Shown in pieces: positions 40,045 through 49,267 of a stretch of 64,000 nucleotides of DNA (its first letter is position 1; each line of letters opens with the position of its first letter). Location: assembly GCA_963717765.1 (NCBI GenBank), contig CAVQWX010000001.1, positions 186,001 to 250,000 of the forward strand, in the 5' to 3' direction. The position numbers were made by a program, and so were the translations under genes. The notes under the pieces were generated by a model, which was given only the letters and a program-made list of their open reading frames with translations, made no database searches and was not told the DNA's origin. Source of the DNA: JACDER01 sp963717765 (lineage in GTDB: Bacteria; Actinomycetota; Thermoleophilia; Gaiellales; Gaiellaceae).

Positions 40045-41718
40045 TTAGTCTAGACGGCTGACCCGCGAAAGCAGCGGACGCGCGCGCGGAATCCAGCGTG
40101 CGCGCGTCGTCCAGAGTACGAGCCCGATGCACGTCGCCCACGTGGTCAGCACCGCGGGAACCGGGTTGGCGTGAGGCGCGGCCAGCACCGTCGCGCCGAT
40201 CGCCGTGGCGCCGTAGAGCGCGATTCCCCAGATCCCCCTGCGCCGTGCGAACGGCAGGACCGCGGCAGCAGCCGCAATCGCCAGCGCCTCGAGCGCGACC
40301 GCGGGATGGGCGGTCAGCGCGTGACGGACGGCGCTGAAGGCGCTCAGCGGGCTGCGCTCCCCGTCCAGTCCCAGCGAGTCGATCCGGCCGGCCGCGAACG
40401 GAAGCGGCGCGTCCACGAGGCCGGCGACGAGCGCGGCGGTCAGCACAGCCGTCCCCGCCTGCAGCGCTCTCCGCCAGGTCGAGCGCACCGGCTGGAGCGC
40501 CAGCGGGAGGAAGCCCAGCAGGCTCAGCGGGGCGAGGAGCGGCCCGAGGATGAACGCGAAGGCTGCGCGCGGCTCGCGTAGGTGGAGGAGGAACCAGGCC
40601 GCGGCGGCGACCCCGTACAGCAGCGCGAGCCCCATGGCGGTGTTTCCCAGCGGGAAGATCGGCATGGCGAGCGCAAAGGCGAGCCCGCCGCGCGCGCTGA
40701 AGAAGGTAAGGATCCCCGCCAGGAGCGCGAGCCCGATCGGCCAGCCCATCGGGTAGAAGGACAGTGCCGAGGCCGCCCAGCCGGCGAAGAGCGCGCTGAG
40801 GAGTGCGGGGACGACGCGCGCGAGCAGAGGAGCGGGGGCCGGGCGCGGTGCGGGCGCATTGGCGGAGCTGGGCTTACGCCGCACGAGCCGGAGCGTCTTC
40901 GCGAGCTCGGCCGCGCCGGGACGCTGCATCGGATCGACGTGGAGCGCCTGGGCGATCGCGGCCACGAGCGGCTTCGGCAGGTCAGGGCGCGGCTTCCCGA
41001 GGGGAGGCGCTCCCGCCTCGATCTTCTTCGACGTCGCAAGCAGCGACGGCGCCCAGAACGGGTGGCGGCCCGCGAGCGCCTCCCAGAGCATCACACCCAC
41101 CGACCACACGTCGCTGGCGGGGGAGGCCGCCTCGCCGCGCAGGCGCTCCGGCGCGATATACGCGAGCGTCCCGGGCACGTCTCCGACGGCTGTGAGCGTC
41201 TCCGCCTCGGCGAAGCGTGCGAGCCCGAAGTCGAGCAGGCGGATGGCGATCTCCGGCTTGTCTTCCAGCAGGACGTTCGCCGGCTTGACGTCGCGGTGGA
41301 CGATCCCCTTTCCGTGCGCGTGTGCTAGCCCTTCCAGGATCTGCGCGGCGGCCTCGATCGCGCCGGCGTCCGTCAGCTTCCCGCTTCGCGTCGCCTCGCG
41401 CAGCGTCGAGCCGGGGACGTACTCGTACGCGATGTACACGTGCTGCCCGTCGCTTGCGTGCGCGTAGATGCGCTGGCAGCGGGGATGGCGGAGCTTGGCG
41501 GCCGCGCCGGCCTCACGCTCCGCGCGCGCGCCGGTCTTGCCTTCGCGCGGGACGATCTTGAGCGCCACGTCCAGACCCGTCCGTTCGTCTCGCGCGAGCC
41601 AGACCGAGCCGGAGCTGCCGCCGCCCAGCGGCCGGATCGGGCGGTACCGGGCGAGTATGAGCTCGCTGGAGGAGAGGGCGACCGACGCGCGCTGCATCTG
41701 CTCCATCGCTTTGGACAT
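40045..41718 (-). CDS. Ser/Thr protein kinase with polytopic membrane C-terminus
   Basis: 557 residues. Kinase domain 20-275: LGGGSSGSVWLARDE, VALKIV, HRDVKPANVLLED, DFGLARF, TLAYIAPERLRGE and a WSVGVMLWEAL helix. From about residue 300 there are about eight hydrophobic segments with no PASTA or other recognised sensor, so the kinase is anchored by a multi-helix membrane domain. First gene of the fha-pstP-ftsW-pbpA-pknB-ddl cluster, where pknA usually is not of this shape. Ligand unknown; possibly a membrane-lipid or stretch sensor (inference). Confidence 0.9.
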   Translation of the reverse strand: MSKAMEQMQRASVALSSSELILARYRPIRPLGGGSSGSVWLARDERTGLDVALKIVPREGKTGARAEREAGAAAKLRHPRCQRIYAHASDGQHVYIAYEYVPGSTLREATRSGKLTDAGAIEAAAQILEGLAHAHGKGIVHRDVKPANVLLEDKPEIAIRLLDFGLARFAEAETLTAVGDVPGTLAYIAPERLRGEAASPASDVWSVGVMLWEALAGRHPFWAPSLLATSKKIEAGAPPLGKPRPDLPKPLVAAIAQALHVDPMQRPGAAELAKTLRLVRRKPSSANAPAPRPAPAPLLARVVPALLSALFAGWAASALSFYPMGWPIGLALLAGILTFFSARGGLAFALAMPIFPLGNTAMGLALLYGVAAAAWFLLHLREPRAAFAFILGPLLAPLSLLGFLPLALQPVRSTWRRALQAGTAVLTAALVAGLVDAPLPFAAGRIDSLGLDGERSPLSAFSAVRHALTAHPAVALEALAIAAAAAVLPFARRRGIWGIALYGATAIGATVLAAPHANPVPAVLTTWATCIGLVLWTTRARWIPRARPLLSRVSRLD

Positions 41719-41754
41719 GCATGCTCAATGTCCTTTACGGGCCGGACGAAGGGT

Positions 41755-41760
41755 TACAGT
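41755..41760 (+). promoter_or_regulatory. Putative -10 box upstream of 41789
   Basis: TACAGT (TANNNT) 28 bases before the ATG in the 70-base divergent gap to the kinase gene. No convincing -35 was identified. Confidence 0.3.
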
Positions 41761-41788
41761 GATCCGGGCCGAACGGGCTCAAACCGCT

Positions 41789-42925
41789 ATGACAGAACGT
41801 GATGACGATCTCGATTTCGAGTTCTTCGACGACGAGCCTGCGACGCAGGAAGCCGTCTCCGCTCAGCCGCGGATCACTCGGCGCGTCCCACGGCCGCCCA
41901 CGCCGCCCCGCCCGCCGGCCGGCATAACGCCGCTCCTGCGGCTCGTCGGGCTGATCGCGCTCGCGATCCTGATCATCGTCCTGCTCGTCTTCTGGGTGCA
42001 GAGCTGCCGCGGCTCGAGCAAGCGCAGCTCGTTCGAGAGCTACATGACCCAGGTCTCGGACGTGGCCTCGTCCTCGTCTGCCATCGGGAGCGACCTGAGC
42101 AAGCTCCTCGCCCAGCCCGGCCTGACGGAGCAGGGGCTGGAGTCGAAGCTGAACGGCTTCGCGCAGCGCCAGCAGCAGCTGGTCGCGACCTCCCAGGCGA
42201 TCAGTCCGCCCGGGCAGCTGCGGGACGAGCAGCGCGCTGCGGTCGAGTCGATGCAGTTCCGGGTGAGCGGCCTGCGCGGGCTCGAGGACGCGTTCCGGCG
42301 GACGAAGGACTTCGCGAGCTCCGACGAAGCCGCGACGGTGCTTGCCGCGCAGGTTCAGCGCCTGCTGACGAGCGACATCATCTGGGACGACCTCTTCAAG
42401 ACGCCGGCGACCGACGTGCTGAAGACCGAGGGCGTGACCGGCGTGTCCGTTCCGTCCTCCAAGTTCCTCATCACCCCCGACTTCGCCAGCTCGGCCGCGA
42501 TGAAGACCGTCTGGGAGCGCCTCCAGGGTGCGTCCGGCGGCGGCGGCGCGACGACCGGCGTGCACGGCACCGGAATCGAGTCGGTCAAGGTGCTGCCGGG
42601 CGAAGTCGAGCTCTCGCAGGACACCGAGACGACGATCAAGGTGACGCAGGATCTGGCGTTCGAGGTGGCCGTCAAGGACACCGGAGACTCGGAGGAGGTC
42701 CAGGTGCAGGTCGACCTGACCATCCAGCGGACGCCGACGCCGATAAAGAAAACGGAGACGATCCCGCTCATGAATGTCGGCGAGACGAAGACGGTCGTGT
42801 TTCGCGACCTCGGCACGCCCCCGTTCGAGAAGACGACGCTGAAGGTCGACGTCATTCCGGTACCCGGCGAGAAGAGCACGGCCAACAACTCGTACGAGTA
42901 TCCGGTCATCTTCTCGCTGCCATGA
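41789..42925 (+). CDS. Single-pass membrane protein of unknown function
   Basis: 378 residues. Acidic cytoplasmic start (ERDDDLDFEFFDDEP), Pro/Arg linker, one helix (LLRLVGLIALAILIIVLLVFWVQSC), then an external part: helical residues 100-250 rich in Gln/Ser and a C-terminal beta-rich domain (VEVAVKDTGDSEEVQVQVDLTIQ ... VVFRDLGTPPFEKTTLKVDVIPVPG) like an Ig/CARDB adhesion fold. The acidic region is suited to phosphorylation or FHA binding, and the gene is divergent from the kinase cluster, but this is inference. Coupled to the next gene by four bases. Confidence 0.75.
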   Translation: MTERDDDLDFEFFDDEPATQEAVSAQPRITRRVPRPPTPPRPPAGITPLLRLVGLIALAILIIVLLVFWVQSCRGSSKRSSFESYMTQVSDVASSSSAIGSDLSKLLAQPGLTEQGLESKLNGFAQRQQQLVATSQAISPPGQLRDEQRAAVESMQFRVSGLRGLEDAFRRTKDFASSDEAATVLAAQVQRLLTSDIIWDDLFKTPATDVLKTEGVTGVSVPSSKFLITPDFASSAAMKTVWERLQGASGGGGATTGVHGTGIESVKVLPGEVELSQDTETTIKVTQDLAFEVAVKDTGDSEEVQVQVDLTIQRTPTPIKKTETIPLMNVGETKTVVFRDLGTPPFEKTTLKVDVIPVPGEKSTANNSYEYPVIFSLP

Positions 42926-43404
42926 GCGTGTCGGGCTCGACCGCGGCCTGGATCGCAGTCGGAGCCGCCTGCGTCGCGCTGGTGGCGCTCGCGCTCGTGG
43001 CCTGGGGCCTCCTCCGGCTGCGAGGCGTCCGGAACGCGCAGCAGGTGCTGCTCGGCGGAGGAAAGGGCGATCTCGTCGACTTCGCCGTCTCGCTTCAGGC
43101 GCGGATCGACGACCTCCACCGCGCGGTGGACGAGGTCGCGGCGGGCCTGAGCCGAGTCGACCAGCGCGTCGACGGTTCGGTCGGAAAGACGTCGATCGTC
43201 CGCTACGACGCCTACAAGGACACGGGCGGCCATCAGTCCGCCTCCCTCGCGCTGCTGGACAGCGGACGCACCGGGATCGTCGTCAGCGCGATCCAGGGGC
43301 GCGACTACGCGCGCATCTACATGAAGGAGCTCGACCACGGCCGTGCCCCGGTCGCCCTCTCCCCCGAGGAGATGGAGGCCGTCGAAAGAGCCATGGCCCG
43401 ATAG
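42922..43404 (+). CDS. DUF4446 family membrane protein
   Basis: 160 residues; one N-terminal helix (WIAVGAACVALVALALVAWGL), a coiled-coil-like segment (SLQARIDDLHRAVDEVAAGLSRVDQRVD), then the DUF4446 core KTSIVRYDAYKDTGGHQSASLALLDSGRTGIVVSAI and YARIYMKELDHG. Function of the family is unknown. ATG overlaps the previous stop. The stop codon coincides with the left end of the 158-base inverted-repeat element. Confidence 0.85.
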   Translation: MSVSGSTAAWIAVGAACVALVALALVAWGLLRLRGVRNAQQVLLGGGKGDLVDFAVSLQARIDDLHRAVDEVAAGLSRVDQRVDGSVGKTSIVRYDAYKDTGGHQSASLALLDSGRTGIVVSAIQGRDYARIYMKELDHGRAPVALSPEEMEAVERAMAR

Positions 43405-43560
43405 CGCTCTGGCCGGCGGCCTCCGCCCGGCGAAGCCGGGCTCCGTGCCGCCTGACGCCGCTCGCGGCAGGATGCTTCACGGGCGGCGCTTGTCCGTGCT
43501 ACTCGCACTGTCCTGCGCGCCGCCCGCTCGCCTCCTTTGCGAGCGACGTCCCAGAGCGCT
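43403..43560. repeat. MITE-like element with 10-bp terminal inverted repeats
   Basis: AGCGCTCTGG at 43403-43412 and CCAGAGCGCT at 43551-43560 are perfect inverted repeats bounding 138 bases with further internal palindromes and no coding sense. Could be a miniature transposable element or a long folded 3' UTR hairpin. Nothing else was seen in 43405-43621 apart from a possible TAGATT box at 43605-43610. Confidence 0.4.
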
Positions 43561-43621
43561 CTCGGGGGCGCTATCCACGGGCCTATCCAGGACCGATTCC
43601 TCCGCTAGATTTTGCTCGGCC

Positions 43622-44134
43622 ATGCAGCAGGTTCTCGTCCTGAACGCGAGCTACGAGCCGCTGAACGTCACTTCCGTGCGTCGTGCGCACGTGCTCGTCT
43701 TCAAGGGCAAGGCCGAGGTATTGGAGGAGCTGAAGCAGCCGCTCCGTTCCGCGAGCGACACGTATCAGTGGCCGCACGTGATCCGGCTCGTCTCCTACGT
43801 TCGCGTCCCGCGGGCCGTCCAGCGGAAGATCTCCCGCCGCGCGCTGTTCGCCCGGGACAACTGGCGCTGCGTCTACTGCGGGACGTCCACCGGGCGAATG
43901 ACGCTCGACCATGTGGTCCCGCGCAGCCGCGGGGGCGATTCCGTCTGGGAGAACGTCGTGACCTCGTGCGCGCCGTGCAATTTGAAGAAGGGAAACCGGC
44001 TGCCGGAAGAGGTCTCGATGCCGCTGCCACATCTCCCCAAGCCGCCTACGCCTGTCCTCTTCATCCGCCTCGCCTCGCCCAAGATCCCGGTTGGCTGGCA
44101 GCCCTATCTGGCTGCGTTCGGCGCCGCCGCCTAG
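43622..44134 (+). CDS. HNH endonuclease
   Basis: 170-residue nuclease of a group widespread in actinobacteria. N-terminal VLVLNASYEPLNVTSVRRA, FKGKAEVLEE, then the treble-clef zinc/HNH module: CVYCG (Cys pair), LDHVVPRSRGGDSVWENVVTSC and APCNLKKGNR (second Cys pair, catalytic His in LDHV). A -10-like TAGATT lies 11 bases upstream. Probably a stand-alone nuclease; target not evident. Confidence 0.93.
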   Translation: MQQVLVLNASYEPLNVTSVRRAHVLVFKGKAEVLEELKQPLRSASDTYQWPHVIRLVSYVRVPRAVQRKISRRALFARDNWRCVYCGTSTGRMTLDHVVPRSRGGDSVWENVVTSCAPCNLKKGNRLPEEVSMPLPHLPKPPTPVLFIRLASPKIPVGWQPYLAAFGAAA

Positions 44135-44196
44135 GCCAGATAGGTCCTTAGACCTATTGCGCGCGGGTTGAGGGCGCATTAGCCTCGTAGGCCTCC

Positions 44197-47100
44197 GTGG
44201 CGAAATTCCTCTACCGGCTCGGCATGTTCTCGGCCCGCCACAAGTGGGTCGTGCTCGGTTTGTGGATGGTCGCGTTCCTGGCTGGGGTCCTCGTCCTCAA
44301 GTTCGGTGGCAGCAATACCAACAACAACCTCGACCTCCCCGGGGCGGACTCACAGCGAGCGACGAACCTGCTGACGCGAAAGTTCCCGCCGCAGCAGAAC
44401 GGTGCGAGCCCGGTCGTCTTCTACTCCAAGAAGACCAAGGTCACCGACAAGAAGAACAAGCAGGCGATCACCACCTCGTACAAGACGATCAAGAAGCTGC
44501 CGCACGTCTACAGCGCCACGAGCCCCTTCAGCCAGCAGGGGTCGGCACAGATCAGCAAGGACAAGCACACCGCCTTCATCTCGGTCCTGCTCAGCGTCGG
44601 CTCCGCCCAGCTCACCGACGACATCGCGAACTCCGTCCTGGACGGCGCGGCCTCGGGCAAGGCCGCGGGGATGCAGGTGGCGGTCGGCGGCCCGATGGGT
44701 AGCGAGCTCTCCGAGGCGAGCACCGAAAGCAGCGATGTGATCGGTCTCGTCGTCGCGATGATCATCCTTGCCTTTACCTTCGGGACGCTCGTGGCGATGA
44801 CGATGCCGATCCTCTCGGCGGTCATCGGCCTCGGCTGTGGGCTGGCAATCATCAGTCTCCTCGGGCACGTGGCGTCGGTGCCATCGATTGCGCCGACGCT
44901 CGCAACGATGATCGGCCTCGGCGTCGGGATCGACTACGCCCTGTTCATGGTCTCGCGCTATCGCTCGAACCGCAAGGAAGGTATGGAGTTACACGAGGCG
45001 CTCGCTCTGAGCGTCGCGACTTCCGGGAGCGCGATCGTCTTCGCGGGTAGCACAGTGGTAATCGCGCTCGTCACGCTCCTCATCGCGGGCGTCCCGCTCG
45101 TCACCTCGATTGGGTATGCCTCGGCCTTCGCGGTGGTAACGGCCGTCCTCGCTGCGATCACGCTGCTCCCTGCGGTGCTGTCGCTCATCGGGGATCACAT
45201 CGAGTCAGCGCGTCTGCCCTCCTTCATGCGACCGAAGCCGAAGGAGCTGGGCCACGGGTTCTGGGCCGGCTGGTCGCGGTTCGTGACCGGGCACCCCTGG
45301 GCCGCGATGGGCGCTGCGACCATCATCCTGGTCCCGCTGATCATTCCACTGCATTCGCTCAACCTGGGGCAGGAGGACATCGCCGCCACTCCCAAGGACA
45401 CGCAGGAGCGCCAGGCGTACGACCTGATGGCAAGGGGATTCGGACCCGGCTACAACGGGCCGCTCCTGATCGCCGTCTCGTTGCGCCCGCCGGCGAAGAC
45501 GAGCAGCTCCTTCTTCACGCAAAAGAAGCAGGCCGAGAATCTTCAGACCCAGCTGAAGAACGAGCAAAAGAGTGGCAACAAGCAGAAGAACCAGCTCCAG
45601 CAGGGACAGCAGAGCGTCGAGCAGCAGCAGGCCTCCCTCGAGAAACAGCAGAAGCAGCTCGAGGCCGAGCAAAAGTCACTGGAGCAGGACGCGAATCAGC
45701 TGCAGGCCGAGCAAAACCAGCTTGTCGCGCAGAAGAACAGCATCATCAAGGAGCAAAACGCGCTGCTCAAACAGGCGGATGACCTGGAGAAGCAGGCGTC
45801 GTCGCTGTCGAAGCAGGCCACGAAGCTCGGCAAGCAGACCGCATCGGACTCAGCTGCGCTGACCAAGACCAACGCCGACATCCGGTCAGTCGAGGCGAAG
45901 CTCGCGAAGACAAAGAACCCGCAGAAGCAGGAGCAACTCCAGGCGCAGCTCGATCAGCTCGAGCAGACGCAGCAGCAGCAGGAGGATGCGCTGAACGCCG
46001 ATCAGCAGGCGCAGAAGAAGCTTCGCAACCAGCTCCAGCAGCTCCTGACCCAGTCGCAGGACCTCGCCCAGAACCAGAAAGAGCTGGCGCAGACGACGGT
46101 CTCGCTCGCGGACCAGGCCGAGGAGCTCGGCAAGCAGGCGTATGCCATCAACCAGAAGGACCTGACCCTGACCCAGCAGGCCGCTCAGGTCCAAGTCTCG
46201 GCGGCGAACACGCAGACGCAGGCGGCGAACCTGAACACGCAGAAGGTCCAGCTGCAGAACCAGCAGAAGCAGGCGAAGCAGCAGCAGCAGCAGGCCGACC
46301 AGCTGCAGACGCAGCTGACGAACGAGCTCACGAAGGCCGGCGGCGACGAGCGCGGAACCGATCCGCGGCTCGTGCGCCTCCAGGACGGGATTTCCGGGAC
46401 GAAGGGAGTCGCGGTCGTCTCTCCGCCGAACATCAACAAATCCGGCGATGCAGTGGTCTTCACGGCGGTTCCGACGACCGACCCGGCCTTGCCTGCAACC
46501 GCCGGCCTCGTGAGGCAGCTTCGCGACTTCGTCATTCCGAAGGCGATCACGACCAAGGGCGTGCATGCGTACGTCGGAGGCTCGACCGCGAGCTATGTGG
46601 ATCTGGCCACGGCTATTTCCTCGCGTCTCATCCTGGTCATCCTGGCGGTCGTTCTCCTCGGCTTCCTCGTGCTACTGATGGCGTACCGCTCGGTCATCGT
46701 CGGCGCGCAGGCGGCGTTCGTGAACATCCTCTCCGTCTCGGCAGCGTTCGGCGTCCTCACCGCGTGCTTCCAGTGGGGATGGGGGCTCTCCATCATCGGC
46801 CTCGACGTGCCGAGCGGCACCGATCCGATCGCCAGCTACGTCCCGCTGATGATGTTTGCCGTCCTGTTCGGACTGTCGATGGATTACCAGGTGTTCCTGC
46901 TCAGCCAGATCGAGCACCATCGCGCGGCGGGAGAGGGACCCCGAGAATCCGTCGCGAATGGTCTCGAGGTCAGCTCGAAGGTGATCGCCGCCGCCGCGCT
47001 GATCATGATCTCCGTGTTCGGGAGCTTCATCTTGAACGGCGACCCGACCGTGAAGCAGTTCGGCGTCGGCCTCGCTGTCGGGGTGCTCCTCGCCGCTACG

Positions 47101-47268
47101 AATGTTCTCCTGCTGTCACCGGCTCTGCTCGTGCTCGGCTCGAAGGCGAGCTGGTGGGTGCCGCGCTGGCTGGACAAGATCCTGCCGCATCTCGATATCG
47201 AGGGAAAGAGCGCGGAGACGGCCACACCCACGCCCACGCCTCAGGCGCCGCCGGTTACCAGCTCCTAG
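44197..47268 (+). CDS. MMPL-family transporter with a long Gln/Lys-rich coiled-coil insert
   Basis: RND-type lipid/hydrophobe exporter of the inner membrane. 1023 residues, GTG start. First block: RHKWVVLGLWMVAFLAGVLVL, external domain, then five helices with GLGVGIDYALFMVSRYR. Second block near the C-terminus: VILAVVLLGFLVLLMAYRS and MFAVLFGLSMDYQVFLLSQI. The Asp-Tyr pairs in helices 4 and 10 carry the proton relay. Between them, residues about 435-712 form an exceptionally long coiled coil (QKQAENLQTQLKNEQ, LEKQQKQLEAEQKSLEQDANQLQAEQ, TQQQQEDAL) that replaces the second porter domain. Ends with a Thr/Pro-rich tail. Cargo unknown. Confidence 0.94.
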   Translation: MAKFLYRLGMFSARHKWVVLGLWMVAFLAGVLVLKFGGSNTNNNLDLPGADSQRATNLLTRKFPPQQNGASPVVFYSKKTKVTDKKNKQAITTSYKTIKKLPHVYSATSPFSQQGSAQISKDKHTAFISVLLSVGSAQLTDDIANSVLDGAASGKAAGMQVAVGGPMGSELSEASTESSDVIGLVVAMIILAFTFGTLVAMTMPILSAVIGLGCGLAIISLLGHVASVPSIAPTLATMIGLGVGIDYALFMVSRYRSNRKEGMELHEALALSVATSGSAIVFAGSTVVIALVTLLIAGVPLVTSIGYASAFAVVTAVLAAITLLPAVLSLIGDHIESARLPSFMRPKPKELGHGFWAGWSRFVTGHPWAAMGAATIILVPLIIPLHSLNLGQEDIAATPKDTQERQAYDLMARGFGPGYNGPLLIAVSLRPPAKTSSSFFTQKKQAENLQTQLKNEQKSGNKQKNQLQQGQQSVEQQQASLEKQQKQLEAEQKSLEQDANQLQAEQNQLVAQKNSIIKEQNALLKQADDLEKQASSLSKQATKLGKQTASDSAALTKTNADIRSVEAKLAKTKNPQKQEQLQAQLDQLEQTQQQQEDALNADQQAQKKLRNQLQQLLTQSQDLAQNQKELAQTTVSLADQAEELGKQAYAINQKDLTLTQQAAQVQVSAANTQTQAANLNTQKVQLQNQQKQAKQQQQQADQLQTQLTNELTKAGGDERGTDPRLVRLQDGISGTKGVAVVSPPNINKSGDAVVFTAVPTTDPALPATAGLVRQLRDFVIPKAITTKGVHAYVGGSTASYVDLATAISSRLILVILAVVLLGFLVLLMAYRSVIVGAQAAFVNILSVSAAFGVLTACFQWGWGLSIIGLDVPSGTDPIASYVPLMMFAVLFGLSMDYQVFLLSQIEHHRAAGEGPRESVANGLEVSSKVIAAAALIMISVFGSFILNGDPTVKQFGVGLAVGVLLAATNVLLLSPALLVLGSKASWWVPRWLDKILPHLDIEGKSAETATPTPTPQAPPVTSS

Positions 47269-47394
47269 GCGTGAACGCCGCCGCCGCCGCGTGGGCTTCG
47301 GCGTCTGTGGCCGGCACGCGGGCCAGGGATCGGTGGGTACGGAAAGGCCCCGTACATCACGGCGTACAACGGCAACGTCCGCGAGCCGCGGTCC

Positions 47395-47640
47395 ATGTCT
47401 CGTGGCAGCGTCGAAGATGTCCCCGCGCGCCTTCAGCGTGAGGAGCCCGACCGGATGGCCGGCGTCCCGCAGACCGCTCACCTTCGGGCGCACTTCGGCC
47501 CGGACGAGGTCTTCTTCCGTGCGGGCGATGCGTCCTCGCTCGCGCGGGCGATCGAGCGCGGCGCCGCCGATCCGCAGGCGGCGAGGCGGCACGGCGGCGG
47601 CGGCCGCGCGAGTCGGCGGCGGACGGCGTATCCGCCGTGT
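47395..47640 (+). pseudogene. Possible remnant of a family 4 glycosyltransferase
   Basis: In the 520-base gap 47269-47788 one frame reads LRAHFGPDEVFFRAGDASSLARAIERGAADPQAARR, which resembles the last helices of GT4 enzymes (pattern FxxGDxxxLAxAIxxxxxDP). Upstream sequence in other frames looks degenerate. No start or complete domain. Nothing else recognisable in the gap. Confidence 0.35.
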
Positions 47641-47757
47641 GCGCCGACATGCGCGCGCGTCGGCGCGGCCGCCACCACGATGTGGCCGCACTTCACCCCG
47701 CGGGCGCGTTTGACAGCCGGGTGCCCAATGTGCTTGGCTCGCGCGATCAACTGTTCA

Positions 47758-47775
47758 GGGGCCGTGGCTGGCCCC
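47758..47775 (+). promoter_or_regulatory. Leader hairpin before repeat-protein copy 1
   Basis: GGGGCC, six-base loop, GGCCCC, followed by the ribosome-binding run AAGGGGG and ATG 47789. The same hairpin-SD-ATG order is found before copy 2 (GGGGCCGG/CCGGCCCC at 49236-49253). Confidence 0.45.
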
Positions 47776-47788
47776 GGAAGGGGGAACC

Positions 47789-48974
47789 ATGCTCGTTCGC
47801 ATCCTCGGCGGCCTGCGCTGGCCAGCCGCTGGCTGCGGCTGCTGCCGCCGCGCTCGTTGCGGTTTCCGGAGCGGGAGCGACAGACGGCTCGCCGCTCATC
47901 GTCGGCCAAGCGAACAGCGCCAATACGCAGACCGCGCTCCAGGGCTCAATGGCGACGCCCGTGCTCCTGCTCACCAACCTCAGCACCGCCGCGGGCGCCT
48001 ACGGTCTGTCGGTGAACGGCAACAGCCCGAATGCACCCGCGATCGGGAGTGGCAACTCCAGCAGCGCCGCGGGTTCGGTCGGTTTGCGCGGCCTCTCGGT
48101 CGGCGGAGTCGGCGTCCTAGGCATCCACACTGCGCCATCCGGCGACGACGGGGGCGTTGCCGGTAACACGCGCTCGACCTCCCTTTTGGCGAAAGGAGTC
48201 TACGGTCTCGTCACCAGCACCTCGCCGGGAGCGGGCTCGGCCGGAGTCCGTGGAGAGAACAACGGCACCGGCGAAAACGGATTCGGCGTGTGGGGATCCC
48301 AGAACGGATTCGGCTGGGGCGTCTACGGCACGGCGCCGCGTGGTCGCGGCGTCTCCGGCTTCAGCTCGAGCGGCGACGGCGTCGTCGGCTTCAGTCCAAG
48401 CGTCGTCGGCGTCGTGGGTACCAGCACGAGCGGCGACGGCATCGTGGGCGAGAGCTCGACCGGCCTCGCCGGGCACTTCTTCGGCGACGTCACGGTCACC
48501 GGGACACTGACGAAGGGAGCGGGAGCGTTCAAGATCGACCATCCGCTCGATCCGGCCCGCAAGTACCTGCAGCACTCGTTCGTGGAGTCGCCGGACATGA
48601 TGGACGTGTACAACGGCAACGCCACGACGGACGGCAACGGTTTCGCCACCGTCAAGCTCCCCGCGTGGTTCCAGGCGCTGAACCGCGACTTCCGCTACCA
48701 GCTCACTTCCCTGAGCGGACTGCAAGACGTTGCGGTCGCGAAGGAGATCGCGCACAATCGCTTCACCATCCAGAGCGAGAAGCCGCACGCCCGCGTCTCC
48801 TGGCAGGTGACCGGGATCCGGCACGACGCCTACGCGAATGCGCACCGGATCAAGGTGGTCGTGCCCAAGAGCGGAGCCGACGCCGGCAAGTACCTGCACC
48901 CCGAGCTGTACGGACAGTCGAAGGCGAAGGGGATCGACTGGAAGAGCGCGCAGGGGAACGTCGCAAGGAAATAG
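47789..48974 (+). pseudogene. Gly-rich GVxG-repeat secreted protein, copy 1, signal peptide frameshifted
   Basis: The SD-preceded ATG 47789 begins MLVRILGGLRW, but the sequence then continues only in another frame: QPLAAAAAAALVAVSGAGATDG, SPLIVGQANSANTQTALQG. Removing one C at about 47821-47822 joins them into a proper signal peptide and a protein of about 394 residues. The body has GVxG repeats (GENGFGVWGSQNGFGWGVYG, GDGVVGFSPSVVGVVG) and a C-terminal domain starting FKIDHPLDPARKYLQHSFVES and including DMMDVYNGNATTDGNG and ALNRDFRYQL. Fibre- or spore-coat-like surface protein is a guess; without the frame repair it would not be exported. Confidence 0.75.
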
Positions 48975-49235
48975 AAATAGACCTTCTCACCGGGGGGCGG
49001 CTGCCGATCGGGCGCTGCCGCCCCGCGACGCTCACGGCCCGGGACGCCAGGCGAAGCACCGCGCTCTGCGCGAGCACCCAAAGCCGTACGGGGAGCCGAA
49101 CTCGAGGGCTATTGACGCGGTCGAGTAAGCGAGCTTCGTCCGCCCCGTGGGCGCAGGCGCCACCGCCCGCCGCTTCCCCAGGGCGCATTGACAACGGACG
49201 CGCAACCCGCTTGGCTCGCAAAGTCAACGTTGGAC

Positions 49236-49253
49236 GGGGCCGGCACCGGCCCC
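49236..49253 (+). promoter_or_regulatory. Leader hairpin before repeat-protein copy 2
   Basis: GGGGCCGG, loop CA, CCGGCCCC: eight perfect pairs, then AGAAGGAGCGAACC and ATG 49268. Shared position with copy 1 implies a conserved leader. Confidence 0.5.
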
Positions 49254-49267
49254 AGAAGGAGCGAACC

